Source: Actinomycetospora chibensis
GTDB taxonomy: Bacteria > Actinomycetota > Actinomycetes > Mycobacteriales > Pseudonocardiaceae
Assembly: GCF_028737215.1 (NCBI RefSeq)
Contig: NZ_JAQZAM010000011.1
Location: 124,001-188,000, forward strand
Direction of reading: 5' to 3'
DNA length: 64,000 nucleotides
Part shown: positions 36,932 through 45,062 of the stretch, one piece after another
Layout: each line of letters begins with the position of its first letter
How positions within the stretch are numbered: position 1 is the stretch's first letter
Notes under the pieces: model-generated
The model's input: only the letters and a program-made list of their open reading frames with translations
Databases searched by the model: none
What the model was told of the DNA's origin: nothing
Translations under genes and position numbers: made by a program

Positions 36932-37957
36932 GTGACGGTCGGCCCCAGCCAGGATCTCGCACGCGGACGGAAGATGTTGCGGCTCGAGGTCCGCAACTCC
37001 CAGACGCCCATCGAGCGCAAGCCGGAGTGGATTCGCACGCGCGTGGCCACCGGGCCGAACTTCACCGAGCTCAAGGGCCTGGTGAAGGGTTCCGGTCTCG
37101 CCACGGTGTGCGAGGAGGCCGGCTGCCCGAACATCTTCGAGTGCTGGGAGGACCGCGAGGCCACCTTCCTCATCGGCGGCGAGCAGTGCACCCGGCGGTG
37201 CGACTTCTGCCAGATCGACACGGGGAAGCCCTCGCCGCTGGACCGGCTGGAGCCGCAGAAGGTCGCCGAGTCGGTGCGGCAGATGGGCCTGCGGTACTCG
37301 ACGATCACCGGGGTCGCCCGCGACGACCTCGAGGACGGTGGCGCGTGGCTCTACGCCGAGACCGTCCGCCAGGTACACGCGCAGAACCCCGGCACCGGCG
37401 TCGAGCTGCTCATCCCCGACTTCGACGGCCGGGACGACCAGCTCGGCCCCGTCTTCGACGCCGCCCCCGAGGTGCTGGCCCACAACCTCGAGACCGTGCC
37501 GCGCATCTTCCGCCGCATCCGTCCGGGGTTCCGCTACGAGCGCTCCCTCGACGTGATCCGCAAGGCGCGCGCCGCCGCACTCGTCACCAAGTCGAACCTG
37601 ATCCTCGGCATGGGCGAGACGCCCGAGGAGGTCACGACGACGATGCAGGACCTGCGCGAGGCCGGCTGCGACCTGCTGACGCTCACCCAGTACCTGCGCC
37701 CGAGCCTGCGCCACCACCCCGTGGAGCGGTGGGTCAAGCCCGAGGAGTTCGTGGAGCACCGGGACGCGGCGCTCGCCATGGGCTTCCCCGGCGTCATGGC
37801 CGGCCCGCTCGTGCGCTCGTCCTACCGCGCCGGGCGCCTCTACGCGCAGGCGAAGATCGCCCGCGGCGAGGCGCTGCCCGAGGGCATGGCCGAGCTCGCC
37901 GAGGAGGGACCGGCCCGCCAGGAGGTCGGCGAGGTGCTCGCGCGCTCGCGCTCCTGA
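36932..37957 (+). CDS. lipA: Lipoyl synthase
   Basis: 341 residues. Radical-SAM enzyme that inserts two sulfurs into octanoyl groups. The auxiliary cluster is bound by Cys60, Cys65 and Cys71 (CX4CX5C) and the radical-SAM cluster by Cys86, Cys90 and Cys93 (CX3CX2C, CTRRCDFC). C-terminal [12 protein letters not shown] carries the conserved Arg-Ser-Ser-Tyr. The start GTG 36932 gives the expected N-terminus and sits seven bases after TAGGGT; an upstream in-frame start at 36911 would precede the -10 box. Needs Fe-S cluster delivery. Confidence 0.96.
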   Translation: MTVGPSQDLARGRKMLRLEVRNSQTPIERKPEWIRTRVATGPNFTELKGLVKGSGLATVCEEAGCPNIFECWEDREATFLIGGEQCTRRCDFCQIDTGKPSPLDRLEPQKVAESVRQMGLRYSTITGVARDDLEDGGAWLYAETVRQVHAQNPGTGVELLIPDFDGRDDQLGPVFDAAPEVLAHNLETVPRIFRRIRPGFRYERSLDVIRKARAAALVTKSNLILGMGETPEEVTTTMQDLREAGCDLLTLTQYLRPSLRHHPVERWVKPEEFVEHRDAALAMGFPGVMAGPLVRSSYRAGRLYAQAKIARGEALPEGMAELAEEGPARQEVGEVLARSRS

Positions 37958-37993
37958 CCCACGCTGCGTGGACGGCGTGATGCCCCCGTAGGG

Positions 37994-37999
37994 CAGAAT
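37994..37999 (+). promoter_or_regulatory. -10-like CAGAAT for the DUF4191 gene
   Basis: CAGAAT ends seven bases before the ATG at 38007. It deviates at the first base from TANNNT, so it is a weaker candidate than its neighbours. Confidence 0.35.
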
Positions 38000-38006
38000 G
38001 GGCCGC

Positions 38007-38753
38007 ATGGCGAAGCAGGGCTCCGGTGCGGCGAGCAAGGAAGAGAAGAAGGCCGCCAAGCAGGCCGCGAAGGCCGCGCGCCGTGAGCGGTTCCGCCAGA
38101 TCTGGCAGGCGTTCCAGATGCAGCGCAAGGAGGACAAGCTCCTCCTGCCGCTGATGATCGGGGCGGTCGTCGTCACGGCCCTCGTGCTGTTCGGCATCGG
38201 CCTGCTCATCGGCCAGGAGTGGTTCCTGCTGCCCACGGGGGTCCTGCTCGGCGTCCTCCTGGCCGTGATCATCTTCGGCCGTCGGGTACAGAAGAACGTC
38301 TACGCGAAGGCCGCCGGCCAGCCCGGCGCCGCCGGCTGGGCGCTCGACAACATGCGCGGCCAGTGGCGCGTCACCCAGGCCGTCGCCGGCACCACGCAGC
38401 TCGACGCCGTGCACCGCGTCATCGGCCGGCCCGGCGTCATCCTCGTCGCCGAGGGGGTGCCGCACCGGACGAAGGGCCTCGTCGCGCAGGAGAAGAAGCG
38501 CGTCTCCCGCATCGTCGGCCAGGTGCCGATCTACGAGGTCCTCGTCGGCGACGAGGAGGGCCAGGTGCCGCTCTCGAAGCTCCAGCGCCACGTCACCAAG
38601 CTGCCGCGCAACATCGACAAGAGCCAGATGGAGACCGTCGAGAAGCGTCTCGCCGCCCTGGCCGCCCGCGGTGGGCCGGCCATGCCCAAGGGCCCGATGC
38701 CGAAGGGCGCCCAGCAGATGAAGGGCATGCAGCGCACCGCGCGCCGGCGGTAG
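38007..38753 (+). CDS. DUF4191 membrane protein (Rv2219-like)
   Basis: 248 residues from ATG 38007 (ATG 37998 is also in frame). A very basic start (SKEEKKAAKQAAKAARRERFRQIWQ split by Glu/Lys pairs) precedes two membrane helices (about 49-68 and 72-92). The soluble C-terminal region has QPGAAGWALDNMRGQWRVTQ and GRPGVILVAEG. Actinobacteria-specific, conserved after lipA, with no known function. Confidence 0.87.
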   Translation: MAKQGSGAASKEEKKAAKQAAKAARRERFRQIWQAFQMQRKEDKLLLPLMIGAVVVTALVLFGIGLLIGQEWFLLPTGVLLGVLLAVIIFGRRVQKNVYAKAAGQPGAAGWALDNMRGQWRVTQAVAGTTQLDAVHRVIGRPGVILVAEGVPHRTKGLVAQEKKRVSRIVGQVPIYEVLVGDEEGQVPLSKLQRHVTKLPRNIDKSQMETVEKRLAALAARGGPAMPKGPMPKGAQQMKGMQRTARRR

Positions 38754-38779
38754 CGCTCCGCCGATCGCACGCCCGTCGG

Positions 38780-39328
38780 TCAGCGGGTCCGGACCACCAC
38801 CGTGCGGCTCGCGCGGTCGTGGATGCCGCGCGAGTCCCGGTCCATGATCAGCGCCGGCACGATGAAGAACACCGAGGCCGTGCGCACCAGGGTCCAGAGC
38901 AGGCCGACCCCGGCCGACTCCGGACGGTCCAGGCGCACGACCCGCATCCCCAGCAGCGCCATCGCCGGCGTCGCGCCGATGACCGCCACCGGCACGACCA
39001 TGAGGATCGCCCAGGTCAGCAGGCTCCAGTTCTGGGGCGGCGCCGGGTAGGTGAAGACGAGGGCGATGACGCCGGCGAGCAGCGAGTCGAGCAGGAACTG
39101 CCCGCCGCGTCGCAGCAGCGTCGCCACGGAGCCGGGGCCGGTCTCGGGGAGCCCGAACCGCTCGCCGGGGTAGCCGTCCGCGTCCGGCGCCTCGCCGGGA
39201 TCCGACGGCGGGGAGGCCGGGCGGGTGCGTCCGGCCGCCGGGTCGGAACCCTCGGTGGCCACCTCGCCGGCCGTGTCACCACCAGCGGGTCGTCCTGCGC
39301 CCTCCAGCCATTCACGAAACCACGACAC
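38780..39328 (-). CDS. RDD-family membrane protein
   Basis: 182 residues. The first 60 are Gly/Pro/Asp-rich and cytoplasmic. Three helices follow: GGQFLLDSLLAGVIALVFTY, LLTWAILMVVPVAVIGATPAM and LLWTLVRTASVFFIVPALIM. RRGGQFLLDSLLAG is a weak form of the RDD box and GIHDRASRTVVV the conserved end. GTG 39328 is six bases after TAGCCT. In M. tuberculosis the equivalent is Rv2219A, next to glnA1. Some RDD proteins are ion antiporters, but there is no evidence for that here. Confidence 0.85.
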   Translation of the reverse strand: MSWFREWLEGAGRPAGGDTAGEVATEGSDPAAGRTRPASPPSDPGEAPDADGYPGERFGLPETGPGSVATLLRRGGQFLLDSLLAGVIALVFTYPAPPQNWSLLTWAILMVVPVAVIGATPAMALLGMRVVRLDRPESAGVGLLWTLVRTASVFFIVPALIMDRDSRGIHDRASRTVVVRTR

Positions 39329-39334
39329 CGTGAC

Positions 39335-39340
39335 AGGCTA
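39335..39340 (-). promoter_or_regulatory. -10 element TAGCCT for the RDD gene
   Basis: TAGCCT on the minus strand, six bases before GTG 39328; leaderless pattern. Confidence 0.55.
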
Positions 39341-39392
39341 CGGCCGTCGAGGGCCGGGGGCGCTGCGTCGTGCCACGGCCACCCCGGTCGCG

Positions 39393-39430
39393 TTAACTGC
39401 TGTGAAACATGCTGGTGACGGGCGAGCAAC
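39393..39430 (+). promoter_or_regulatory. GlnR box upstream of glnA
   Basis: Four pentamers at six-base spacing: TTAAC (39393), GAAAC (39404), GTGAC (39415), GCAAC (39426). This matches the actinobacterial GlnR consensus gTnAC-n6-GaAAC-n6-gTnAC-n6-GaAAC with only the first base and one A altered. It ends 10 bases before a -10 box (TAGCGT, 39441-39446), so GlnR would sit over the -35 region and is expected to activate glnA under nitrogen limitation. Confidence 0.75.
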
Positions 39431-39440
39431 AGCACCGACC

Positions 39441-39446
39441 TAGCGT
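39441..39446 (+). promoter_or_regulatory. -10 element TAGCGT for glnA
   Basis: TAGCGT just downstream of the GlnR box. The predicted transcript has a leader of roughly 105 bases before GTG 39559, unlike the leaderless genes around it. Confidence 0.5.
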
Positions 39447-39558
39447 CGGGATCACCTGGAACGGTCACGGACCTCGCCCACGATCGGTGGGTACGGTGCC
39501 CTCCGCTGACCACTCGACCCCCGTCGTCCCCGGCAAGCGTGTGAAGGAGCCACCGAGG

Positions 39559-40980
39559 GTGTTCAACAATCAGGACGAGGTCTTCAAGTACATCTCCGAC
39601 GAGGGGGTGAAGTACGTCGACGTCCGGTTCTGTGACCTCCCTGGCCAGATGCAGCACTTCACGGTGCCGGCGTCGGAGCTCAAGGAGGGCGTCTTCACCG
39701 ACGGCCTGGCCTTCGACGGCTCGTCGATCACCGGGTTCCAGAGCATCAACGAGTCGGACATGACGCTGCTGCCCGACCCGGCGACGTCCCGGATCGACCC
39801 GTTCCGGGCCCAGAAGACCCTGAACATGAACTTCTTCGTCCACGACCCGCTGACGCTCGAGGCCTACAGCCGCGACCCGCGCAACGTGGCCCGCAAGGCG
39901 GAGAAGTTCCTGTCGACCGTCGACGTGGCCGACACGTGCTTCTTCGGCCCCGAGGCCGAGTTCTACATCTTCGACTCGGTGCGCTACGACTCGAAGCCGA
40001 ACGGCACGTTCTACGAGGTCGACTCGGTCGAGGGCGCCTGGAACACCGGTCGCGACGAGCCCGGCGGCAACAAGGGCAACAAGATCGCCATGAAGGGCGG
40101 GTACTTCCCCGTCGAGCCGACCGACCAGAGCTCGGACCTCCGGGCCGCGATCGGCACCAACCTCATCAACTCGGGCTTCGAGCTCGAGAAGCTGCACCAC
40201 GAGGTCGGCACCGGCGGTCAGGCCGAGATCAACTACAAGTTCAACACGCTGCTGCACGCCGCGGACGACCTGCAGCTGTTCAAGTACATCGTCAAGAACA
40301 CGGCGTGGCAGGCGGGCAAGACCGTCACCTTCATGCCGAAGCCGATCGCCGGCGACAACGGCTCGGGCATGCACTGCCACCAGTCGCTGTTCAAGGGTGG
40401 CGAGCCGCTGTTCTACGACGCCAACGGCTACGCGGGCCTCTCGGACCTCGGCCGCCACTACATCGGCGGCATCCTGCACCACGCCCCGAGCCTCGTCGCG
40501 TTCACGAACCCGACGATCAACTCGTACCACCGCCTGGTGCCCGGCTTCGAGGCCCCGATCAACCTCGTGTACTCGAACCGCAACCGCTCGGCGTGCGTCC
40601 GCATCCCGATCACCGGCGACAACCCGAAGGCCAAGCGCCTCGAGTTCCGCTGCCCCGACTCGTCGGGCAACCCGTACCTGGCCTTCGCCGCCATGATGAT
40701 GGCCGGCCTCGACGGGATCCGGAACAAGATCGAGCCGCCGACGCCGGTCGACAAGGACCTCTACGAGCTGCCGCCCGAGGAGGCCGCCGAGATCGCGCAG
40801 GTCCCGGCGAGCCTCGACGCCGCGATCAACAACCTCGAGGCCGACCACGACTACCTGCTCGAGGGTGGCGTGTTCACCTCGGACCTGATCGAGAAGTGGG
40901 TCGAGCTCAAGCGCGACGACGTGACCGGCCTGCGCCTGCGGCCGCACCCGTACGAGTTCGAGCTGTACTTCAACTGCTGA
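39559..40980 (+). CDS. glnA: Glutamine synthetase type I, adenylylatable
   Basis: 473 residues, GSI-beta. Joins ammonia to glutamate with ATP. Markers: [28 protein letters not shown] (metal Glu), [33 protein letters not shown]. The adenylylation Tyr is present in [11 protein letters not shown] (about Tyr402), and the modifying enzyme GlnE is the next large gene. The GTG start has GAAGGAG nine bases upstream; the frame is open further but the promoter lies within that part. Equivalent to glnA1 (Rv2220). Confidence 0.97.
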   Translation: MFNNQDEVFKYISDEGVKYVDVRFCDLPGQMQHFTVPASELKEGVFTDGLAFDGSSITGFQSINESDMTLLPDPATSRIDPFRAQKTLNMNFFVHDPLTLEAYSRDPRNVARKAEKFLSTVDVADTCFFGPEAEFYIFDSVRYDSKPNGTFYEVDSVEGAWNTGRDEPGGNKGNKIAMKGGYFPVEPTDQSSDLRAAIGTNLINSGFELEKLHHEVGTGGQAEINYKFNTLLHAADDLQLFKYIVKNTAWQAGKTVTFMPKPIAGDNGSGMHCHQSLFKGGEPLFYDANGYAGLSDLGRHYIGGILHHAPSLVAFTNPTINSYHRLVPGFEAPINLVYSNRNRSACVRIPITGDNPKAKRLEFRCPDSSGNPYLAFAAMMMAGLDGIRNKIEPPTPVDKDLYELPPEEAAEIAQVPASLDAAINNLEADHDYLLEGGVFTSDLIEKWVELKRDDVTGLRLRPHPYEFELYFNC

Positions 40981-40986
40981 TGCCCC

Positions 40987-41046
40987 CACTGCTCATGCCC
41001 TGAGCAGTGCCGACGGCCCGGTCACCCTCGCGGTGGCCGGGCCGTC
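40987..41046. terminator. Double hairpin after glnA
   Basis: A 9-bp hairpin (40987-40995 with 41001-41009), then a 15-bp hairpin with one G-U (41012-41026 with 41032-41046). It lies between glnA and the convergent small membrane gene and can serve both. Confidence 0.85.
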
Positions 41047-41065
41047 GTGCGTCCCGGGCCGTGTG

Positions 41066-41275
41066 TCAGCCGGCCTGTCCCTTGCGCACGCGCAGGACGG
41101 CGAGGGTCACCAGGACGATGCCCGCGACGCCGACGGCGAAGAGCACGACCCCGATGACCGGATCGGGCGTGAACGTGAAGACGAGGCCGACGACCAGGAG
41201 CACGGCGCTGATCACCCAGCCGATCACACAGCCGCGCATCGTGGTGAGACCGAGAGCCGAGTACATGCCCGCCAT
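41066..41275 (-). CDS. Small two-helix membrane protein
   Basis: 69 residues (ATG at 41275; ATG at 41236 would leave only MRGCVIGWV and the helices). Two hydrophobic segments, VIGWVISAVLLVVGLVFTF and VIGVVLFAVGVAGIVLVTLAVL, are separated by a short TPDPV turn, with a basic C-terminus RVRKGQAG. Unnamed actinobacterial small membrane protein of unknown function. It lies downstream of the SOS-boxed gene on the same strand, 15 bases from its stop, and may be co-transcribed. Confidence 0.65.
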   Translation of the reverse strand: MAGMYSALGLTTMRGCVIGWVISAVLLVVGLVFTFTPDPVIGVVLFAVGVAGIVLVTLAVLRVRKGQAG

Positions 41276-41290
41276 GCTGGCACGACCGGC

Positions 41291-41632
41291 TCAGCGACCG
41301 GGTGAACCGTCGTGTGATCTCTTGTCCGGGACGTCCTCGCGCAGCGACAGGGCCGCGGCGACGACGTACTGGTAGACGTAGCGGATCTCCTCGCCGCGCC
41401 GGACGGGCAGGCACACCCAGCCGACCCACTCCCCCGTCGTCGTGCGGCGCCAGGCCAGCAGCTCGCCGGGAACGCGGCTCTGGAGGTCGACGCCCTCGGG
41501 CATCGGACGCACGGGCTCGTCCGGGCGCGGGTAGGCGATCGCGAGGTCGACCCAGACGCGCTTGACCTCGTCGCGCTGCAGCGCGCCGGACCGGTCGTTG
41601 CGGCGCTGCGCCGGACCGCGCTCATCGAACAC
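41291..41632 (-). CDS. Conserved unknown protein under a perfect SOS box
   Basis: 113 residues. No recognised domain. The N-terminal 25 residues are charged; the centre VKRVWVDLAIAYPRPDEP, PGELLAWRRTTTGEWVGWVCLPVRRG and EEIRYVYQYVVAAALS looks like a compact, mostly beta domain with many aromatic residues. The frame and codon use are consistent with a real gene. The GTG start at 41632 lies within a perfect LexA-type box (41625-41640), so the true transcription start or start codon may be shifted. A downstream small membrane gene may be co-regulated. If the box works, this is a DNA-damage-induced protein of unknown role. Confidence 0.7.
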   Translation of the reverse strand: MFDERGPAQRRNDRSGALQRDEVKRVWVDLAIAYPRPDEPVRPMPEGVDLQSRVPGELLAWRRTTTGEWVGWVCLPVRRGEEIRYVYQYVVAAALSLREDVPDKRSHDGSPGR

Positions 41633-41640
41633 GTGTTCGA
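41625..41640. promoter_or_regulatory. Perfect LexA/SOS box TCGAAC-ACGT-GTTCGA
   Basis: TCGAACACGTGTTCGA is a perfect 16-bp palindrome equal to the mycobacterial LexA consensus TCGAAC-N4-GTTCGA. It overlaps the start codon of the leftward 113-residue gene and follows a GACGAT hexamer seven bases before that GTG, so LexA would block the core promoter. It is downstream of the glnE stop and cannot control glnE. Confidence 0.75.
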
Positions 41641-41678
41641 TCGTCGGTCATCGACGGCCCGAACGCCACCCAACCCGC

Positions 41679-44600
41679 TCAGTCGACGAGATAGAACACC
41701 CGGTCGACGACGGCGCGGGCGCGCCGGGTGACGCGGCGGTACTCGTCGAGGAACTCGCCGGGGTCGGCGTCGGGGTCGTGGCCCAACGCCGAGGCGACGG
41801 CGGCGAGGTCGCGCCCCGAGTGCGGCACCTCGTCGGTCGGACGTCCGCGCACCAGGGTGGCGGCGCCGCGGGCCCGGGTGGCCATGGTCCAGCCGGCGGC
41901 GAGCTCCTCGGCGTCGCCGGCGTCGATCAGGCCGGCCTTCGCCGCGGCGTCGAGGGCCTCGAGCGTCGACGGCGTCCGCAGGGACGGCACGGAGCCGGCG
42001 TGCTGGAGCTGCAGGAGCTGCACGGTCCACTCGACGTCGGCGAGCCCGCCGGTGCCGAGCTTGGTGTGCAGGGCCTTGTCGGCCCGGCGCGGCATGCGCT
42101 CGTTGTCGACGCGCGCCTTGATCCGCCGGATCTCGACCGCCTGGGCGTCGGGCAGCCCGTCCGCGGGGTAGCGGTAGGGGTCGATGGCCTCGACGAACGC
42201 CGCCCCGAGCGCCTCGTCGCCGGCGACCGGGCGGGCGCGCAGGAGCGCCTGGTACTCCCACGTGCTCGCGAGCTTCGCGTAGTAGTCCCGGTACGAGGCG
42301 AGCGTCCGGACGAGCGGGCCGCTGCGGCCCTCGGGACGCAGCTTGGTGTCGACCTCGAGCGGCGGGTCGGGGCTCGGCGCGCCGAGGGCGGCGATCGCGG
42401 CCTCGGCGACGGCCTTCGTGTGGCGCACGGCCTCCGCGTCGTCGACGCCCTCGGCGGGCTCGCAGACGAAGAGGACGTCGGCGTCCGACGAGTAGCCGAG
42501 CTCCCCGCCGCCGAGCCGACCCATCCCGATGACGGCGATCCGGGCCGGGGGCGGGCCCCCGCCGTCGGCGAGCCCCCGCTCGGCGGCCGCGAGCGCGGCC
42601 TGCAGCACCGCCACCCAGATGCTCGAGAGCGCCTCGCACACCGCGGTCACGTCGATCAGGCCGAGGATGTCGGCGCACGCGACGCGCACGAGCTCGATGC
42701 GGCGCATCGACCGGCCGACCTGGCCCGCCGACGCCGGGTCGGTGTGGCGCCCGACGGCGTTGCGCAGCGAGGCGGCGACCTCCTCGGGCCTGCGGGCGAC
42801 GAGCTCGGCGCGCGGGCCGTCGCCGGCGAGCAGCCGCAGCACCTCCGGGGTGCGCGGCATCAGCTCGGCCACCCACCGCGAGGTGCCGAGCACGCGCATC
42901 AGCCGCTCGGCGGCCACGCCCTCGTCGCGCAGGTAGCCCAGGAACCACGGGGTGCCGGCGAGCGCCTCGGAGACCTTCCGGTACGCCAGCAGCCCGTGGT
43001 CGGGGTCGGCGGTGTGGCCGAGCTCGTCGAGGAGCACGGGCAGCAGCGCCCGCTGGATACGGCTCGCGCGGCTGACCCCGCTCGTGAGGGCCTGCAGGTG
43101 CCCGAGCGCGCCCTGGGGCGACGTCCACCCCAGCGCCTTGAGCCGGCGGTTGGCCGACTCGCTGGTGAGCACCAGGTCCTCACCCGGCACCCGGGCCACC
43201 GACTCCAGCAGCGGGCGGTAGAAGAGCTTCTCGTGCAGCCGGCGCACGCGCACCGTGTGCCGCGAGCGCTCGTGCGCGAGCACGCCGACGGCGTCGCGGG
43301 AGCCGTCGGCCCGCAGCTTCGCGGCCCGGGCCAGCCACCGCAGGCCCGCGGTGTCGTCGTCGGACGGGAAGAGGTGGGTGCGGCGCATCTTCTGCAGCTG
43401 CACGCGGTGCTCGAGCATCCGCAGGAAGCGGTAGGACGCGGCGAGGTTGGCGGCGTCGTCGCGCCCGACGTAGCCCCCGTCGGCGAGCGCGGCCAGGGCC
43501 TCGAGCGTGTTCTGGCTGCGGATCGTCTCGTCGCCGCGGCCGTGCACCATCTGCAGCATCTGGACGGCGAACTCGACGTCGCGCAGCCCGCCCCGGCCGA
43601 GCTTGATCTCGCGGTCGGCGTGGTCGGCGCGGATGTGGTCCTCCACCCGGCGGCGCATGGCGCGGACGTCGGCGACGAAGTCGTCGCGGTCGGCGGCGCT
43701 CCACACCATGGGGTCGACGGCCTCGCAGTACTCGCGGGCGAGCTCCTCGTCGCCGGCGACGGGACGGGCCTTGAGCAGCGCCTGGAACTCCCAGGTCTTC
43801 GCCCAGCGCCGGTAGTACGAGACGTGGCCGTCGAGGGTGCGGACCAACGCCCCCTGCCGACCCTCGGGACGCAGGTTGGCGTCGACCTCGAGGAACGCCT
43901 CGGTGGCGACGCGCATCATCGTCGAGGCGAGCCGGGTGGCGACGTCCGTCGGGCCGTCGGACACGAAGATCACGTCGATGTCGCTGACGTAGTTCAGCTC
44001 GCGGCCGCCGCACTTGCCCATCCCGATGACCCCGAGGCGGCACGGCAGCGGATCCCCGGGCTGCCGGTCGTCCTTGGTGCCGAGGGCGTCCGCGACCGTG
44101 GCGTCCGCGACGGCCAGCGCGGCCCGCAGGCCCGCGGAGGCGAGGTCGGCGAGCTGGGCAGCGACGACCTCGACCGGCACGACCGGCAGCTCGGGCTCGC
44201 ACACCGACTGCAGGTCGGCGGCGGCGAGGGCGAGCACCTCGTCGCGGTAGGCCAGGCGCAGCACCCCGATGCCCGCGGGCTCGAGCACGGTGGCGCGGGG
44301 TGTGGCGGCCCCGTCCTCCCCGGCCTCTGCGGCACCCACTGCGGTCAGCAGCGTGCGGGTGCGCTCGGCGAGGTCGGGCAGCTCGGAGGGGTCGTAGGTG
44401 CGCCCTGGCGTGCTCTCGCTCTGCAGGCTGCGCCAGCGCTCCGGGTGGGCGACGAGGTGGTCGCCGAGCGCCGTCGAGCCGCCGAGCACGCCGAACAGGC
44501 GGCCGCGCAGGCTCTGGTCGACGCGCAGCGCCTCCGCGAGCGTCGCCCACTCCGCCTCGCCGAGCGACTCGCGCAGACGCTCGAGCGCCAGCAGCGCGAG

Positions 44601-44783
44601 GTCCGGGTCGGGGCTGCGGGCGAGGGCCCACACCGCGAGCTCGGTGCCCTCGACGGGGGCGTCGCCGTCCCACCAGCCCAGGTCGGCGAGCCGCGTCCCC
44701 GCGTCGGGGTCGGTGAGCCCGAGCCGGGCGGGGGCCCGCCCGGTCCGTCCGGCGGGGCGGCTCGACGGCGCGGACTCGGTCAT
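41679..44783 (-). CDS. glnE: Bifunctional glutamine synthetase adenylyltransferase / adenylyl-removing enzyme
   Basis: 1034 residues, the usual two-domain length. Attaches AMP to, and removes it from, the Tyr of glutamine synthetase. Both nucleotidyltransferase domains are complete: GMGKCGGRELNYVSDIDVIFV in the N-terminal half (removal) and GMGRLGGGELGYSSDADVLFV in the C-terminal half (attachment), each followed by an alpha-helical GlnD-type regulatory domain. Placement next to glnA is as in M. tuberculosis (Rv2221c), where glnE is essential because unmodified GlnA1 is harmful. Confidence 0.97.
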   Translation of the reverse strand: MTESAPSSRPAGRTGRAPARLGLTDPDAGTRLADLGWWDGDAPVEGTELAVWALARSPDPDLALLALERLRESLGEAEWATLAEALRVDQSLRGRLFGVLGGSTALGDHLVAHPERWRSLQSESTPGRTYDPSELPDLAERTRTLLTAVGAAEAGEDGAATPRATVLEPAGIGVLRLAYRDEVLALAAADLQSVCEPELPVVPVEVVAAQLADLASAGLRAALAVADATVADALGTKDDRQPGDPLPCRLGVIGMGKCGGRELNYVSDIDVIFVSDGPTDVATRLASTMMRVATEAFLEVDANLRPEGRQGALVRTLDGHVSYYRRWAKTWEFQALLKARPVAGDEELAREYCEAVDPMVWSAADRDDFVADVRAMRRRVEDHIRADHADREIKLGRGGLRDVEFAVQMLQMVHGRGDETIRSQNTLEALAALADGGYVGRDDAANLAASYRFLRMLEHRVQLQKMRRTHLFPSDDDTAGLRWLARAAKLRADGSRDAVGVLAHERSRHTVRVRRLHEKLFYRPLLESVARVPGEDLVLTSESANRRLKALGWTSPQGALGHLQALTSGVSRASRIQRALLPVLLDELGHTADPDHGLLAYRKVSEALAGTPWFLGYLRDEGVAAERLMRVLGTSRWVAELMPRTPEVLRLLAGDGPRAELVARRPEEVAASLRNAVGRHTDPASAGQVGRSMRRIELVRVACADILGLIDVTAVCEALSSIWVAVLQAALAAAERGLADGGGPPPARIAVIGMGRLGGGELGYSSDADVLFVCEPAEGVDDAEAVRHTKAVAEAAIAALGAPSPDPPLEVDTKLRPEGRSGPLVRTLASYRDYYAKLASTWEYQALLRARPVAGDEALGAAFVEAIDPYRYPADGLPDAQAVEIRRIKARVDNERMPRRADKALHTKLGTGGLADVEWTVQLLQLQHAGSVPSLRTPSTLEALDAAAKAGLIDAGDAEELAAGWTMATRARGAATLVRGRPTDEVPHSGRDLAAVASALGHDPDADPGEFLDEYRRVTRRARAVVDRVFYLVD

Positions 44784-44839
44784 GCCCCGAGCCTTCCAGG
44801 GCGGAGCCCGTCGGGCCGCCCGGCAGGCCCGTCCGCTGG

Positions 44840-44845
44840 CAGGAT
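44840..44845 (+). promoter_or_regulatory. -10-like CAGGAT for the small DUF4177-like gene
   Basis: CAGGAT ends seven bases before the ATG at 44853; no separate Shine-Dalgarno sequence stands at a normal distance. Confidence 0.4.
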
Positions 44846-44852
44846 CGAGGGC

Positions 44853-45056
44853 ATGCAGCGCTTCCAGTACAAGGTCGTGCAGGTCCGCGAGGGCCTGATG
44901 GGCGGCAAGCTCTCCGACGACAAGCTCGAGCGGATCCTCAACGACGAGGCGGCCGACGGCTGGCAGCTCAAGGCCATCACGGCCGCCGACGTCAAGGGTC
45001 GCCTCGGCCCGGGCGGCGTGGAGGGCCTCCTGGTCACCTTCGAGCGCCCCGTCTAG
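44853..45056 (+). CDS. DUF4177-type small protein
   Basis: 67 residues. MQRFQYKVVQVREGLMGGKLSDD, then LERILNDEAADGWQLKAIT and LLVTFERP. The FQYKVV...LNxxAxxGWxL pattern is that of DUF4177, small beta-alpha-beta proteins of unknown function. Inserted between divergently read glnE and convergent glnA2, with its stop six bases from the glnA2 stop. It probably starts from its own promoter. Confidence 0.8.
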   Translation: MQRFQYKVVQVREGLMGGKLSDDKLERILNDEAADGWQLKAITAADVKGRLGPGGVEGLLVTFERPV

Positions 45057-45062
45057 AGCTGT

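Noticed and set aside
39409-39558. Upstream extension of glnA
   Set aside because: It contains the -10 box and part of the GlnR site, and the GSI N-terminus fits GTG 39559 with its Shine-Dalgarno sequence.
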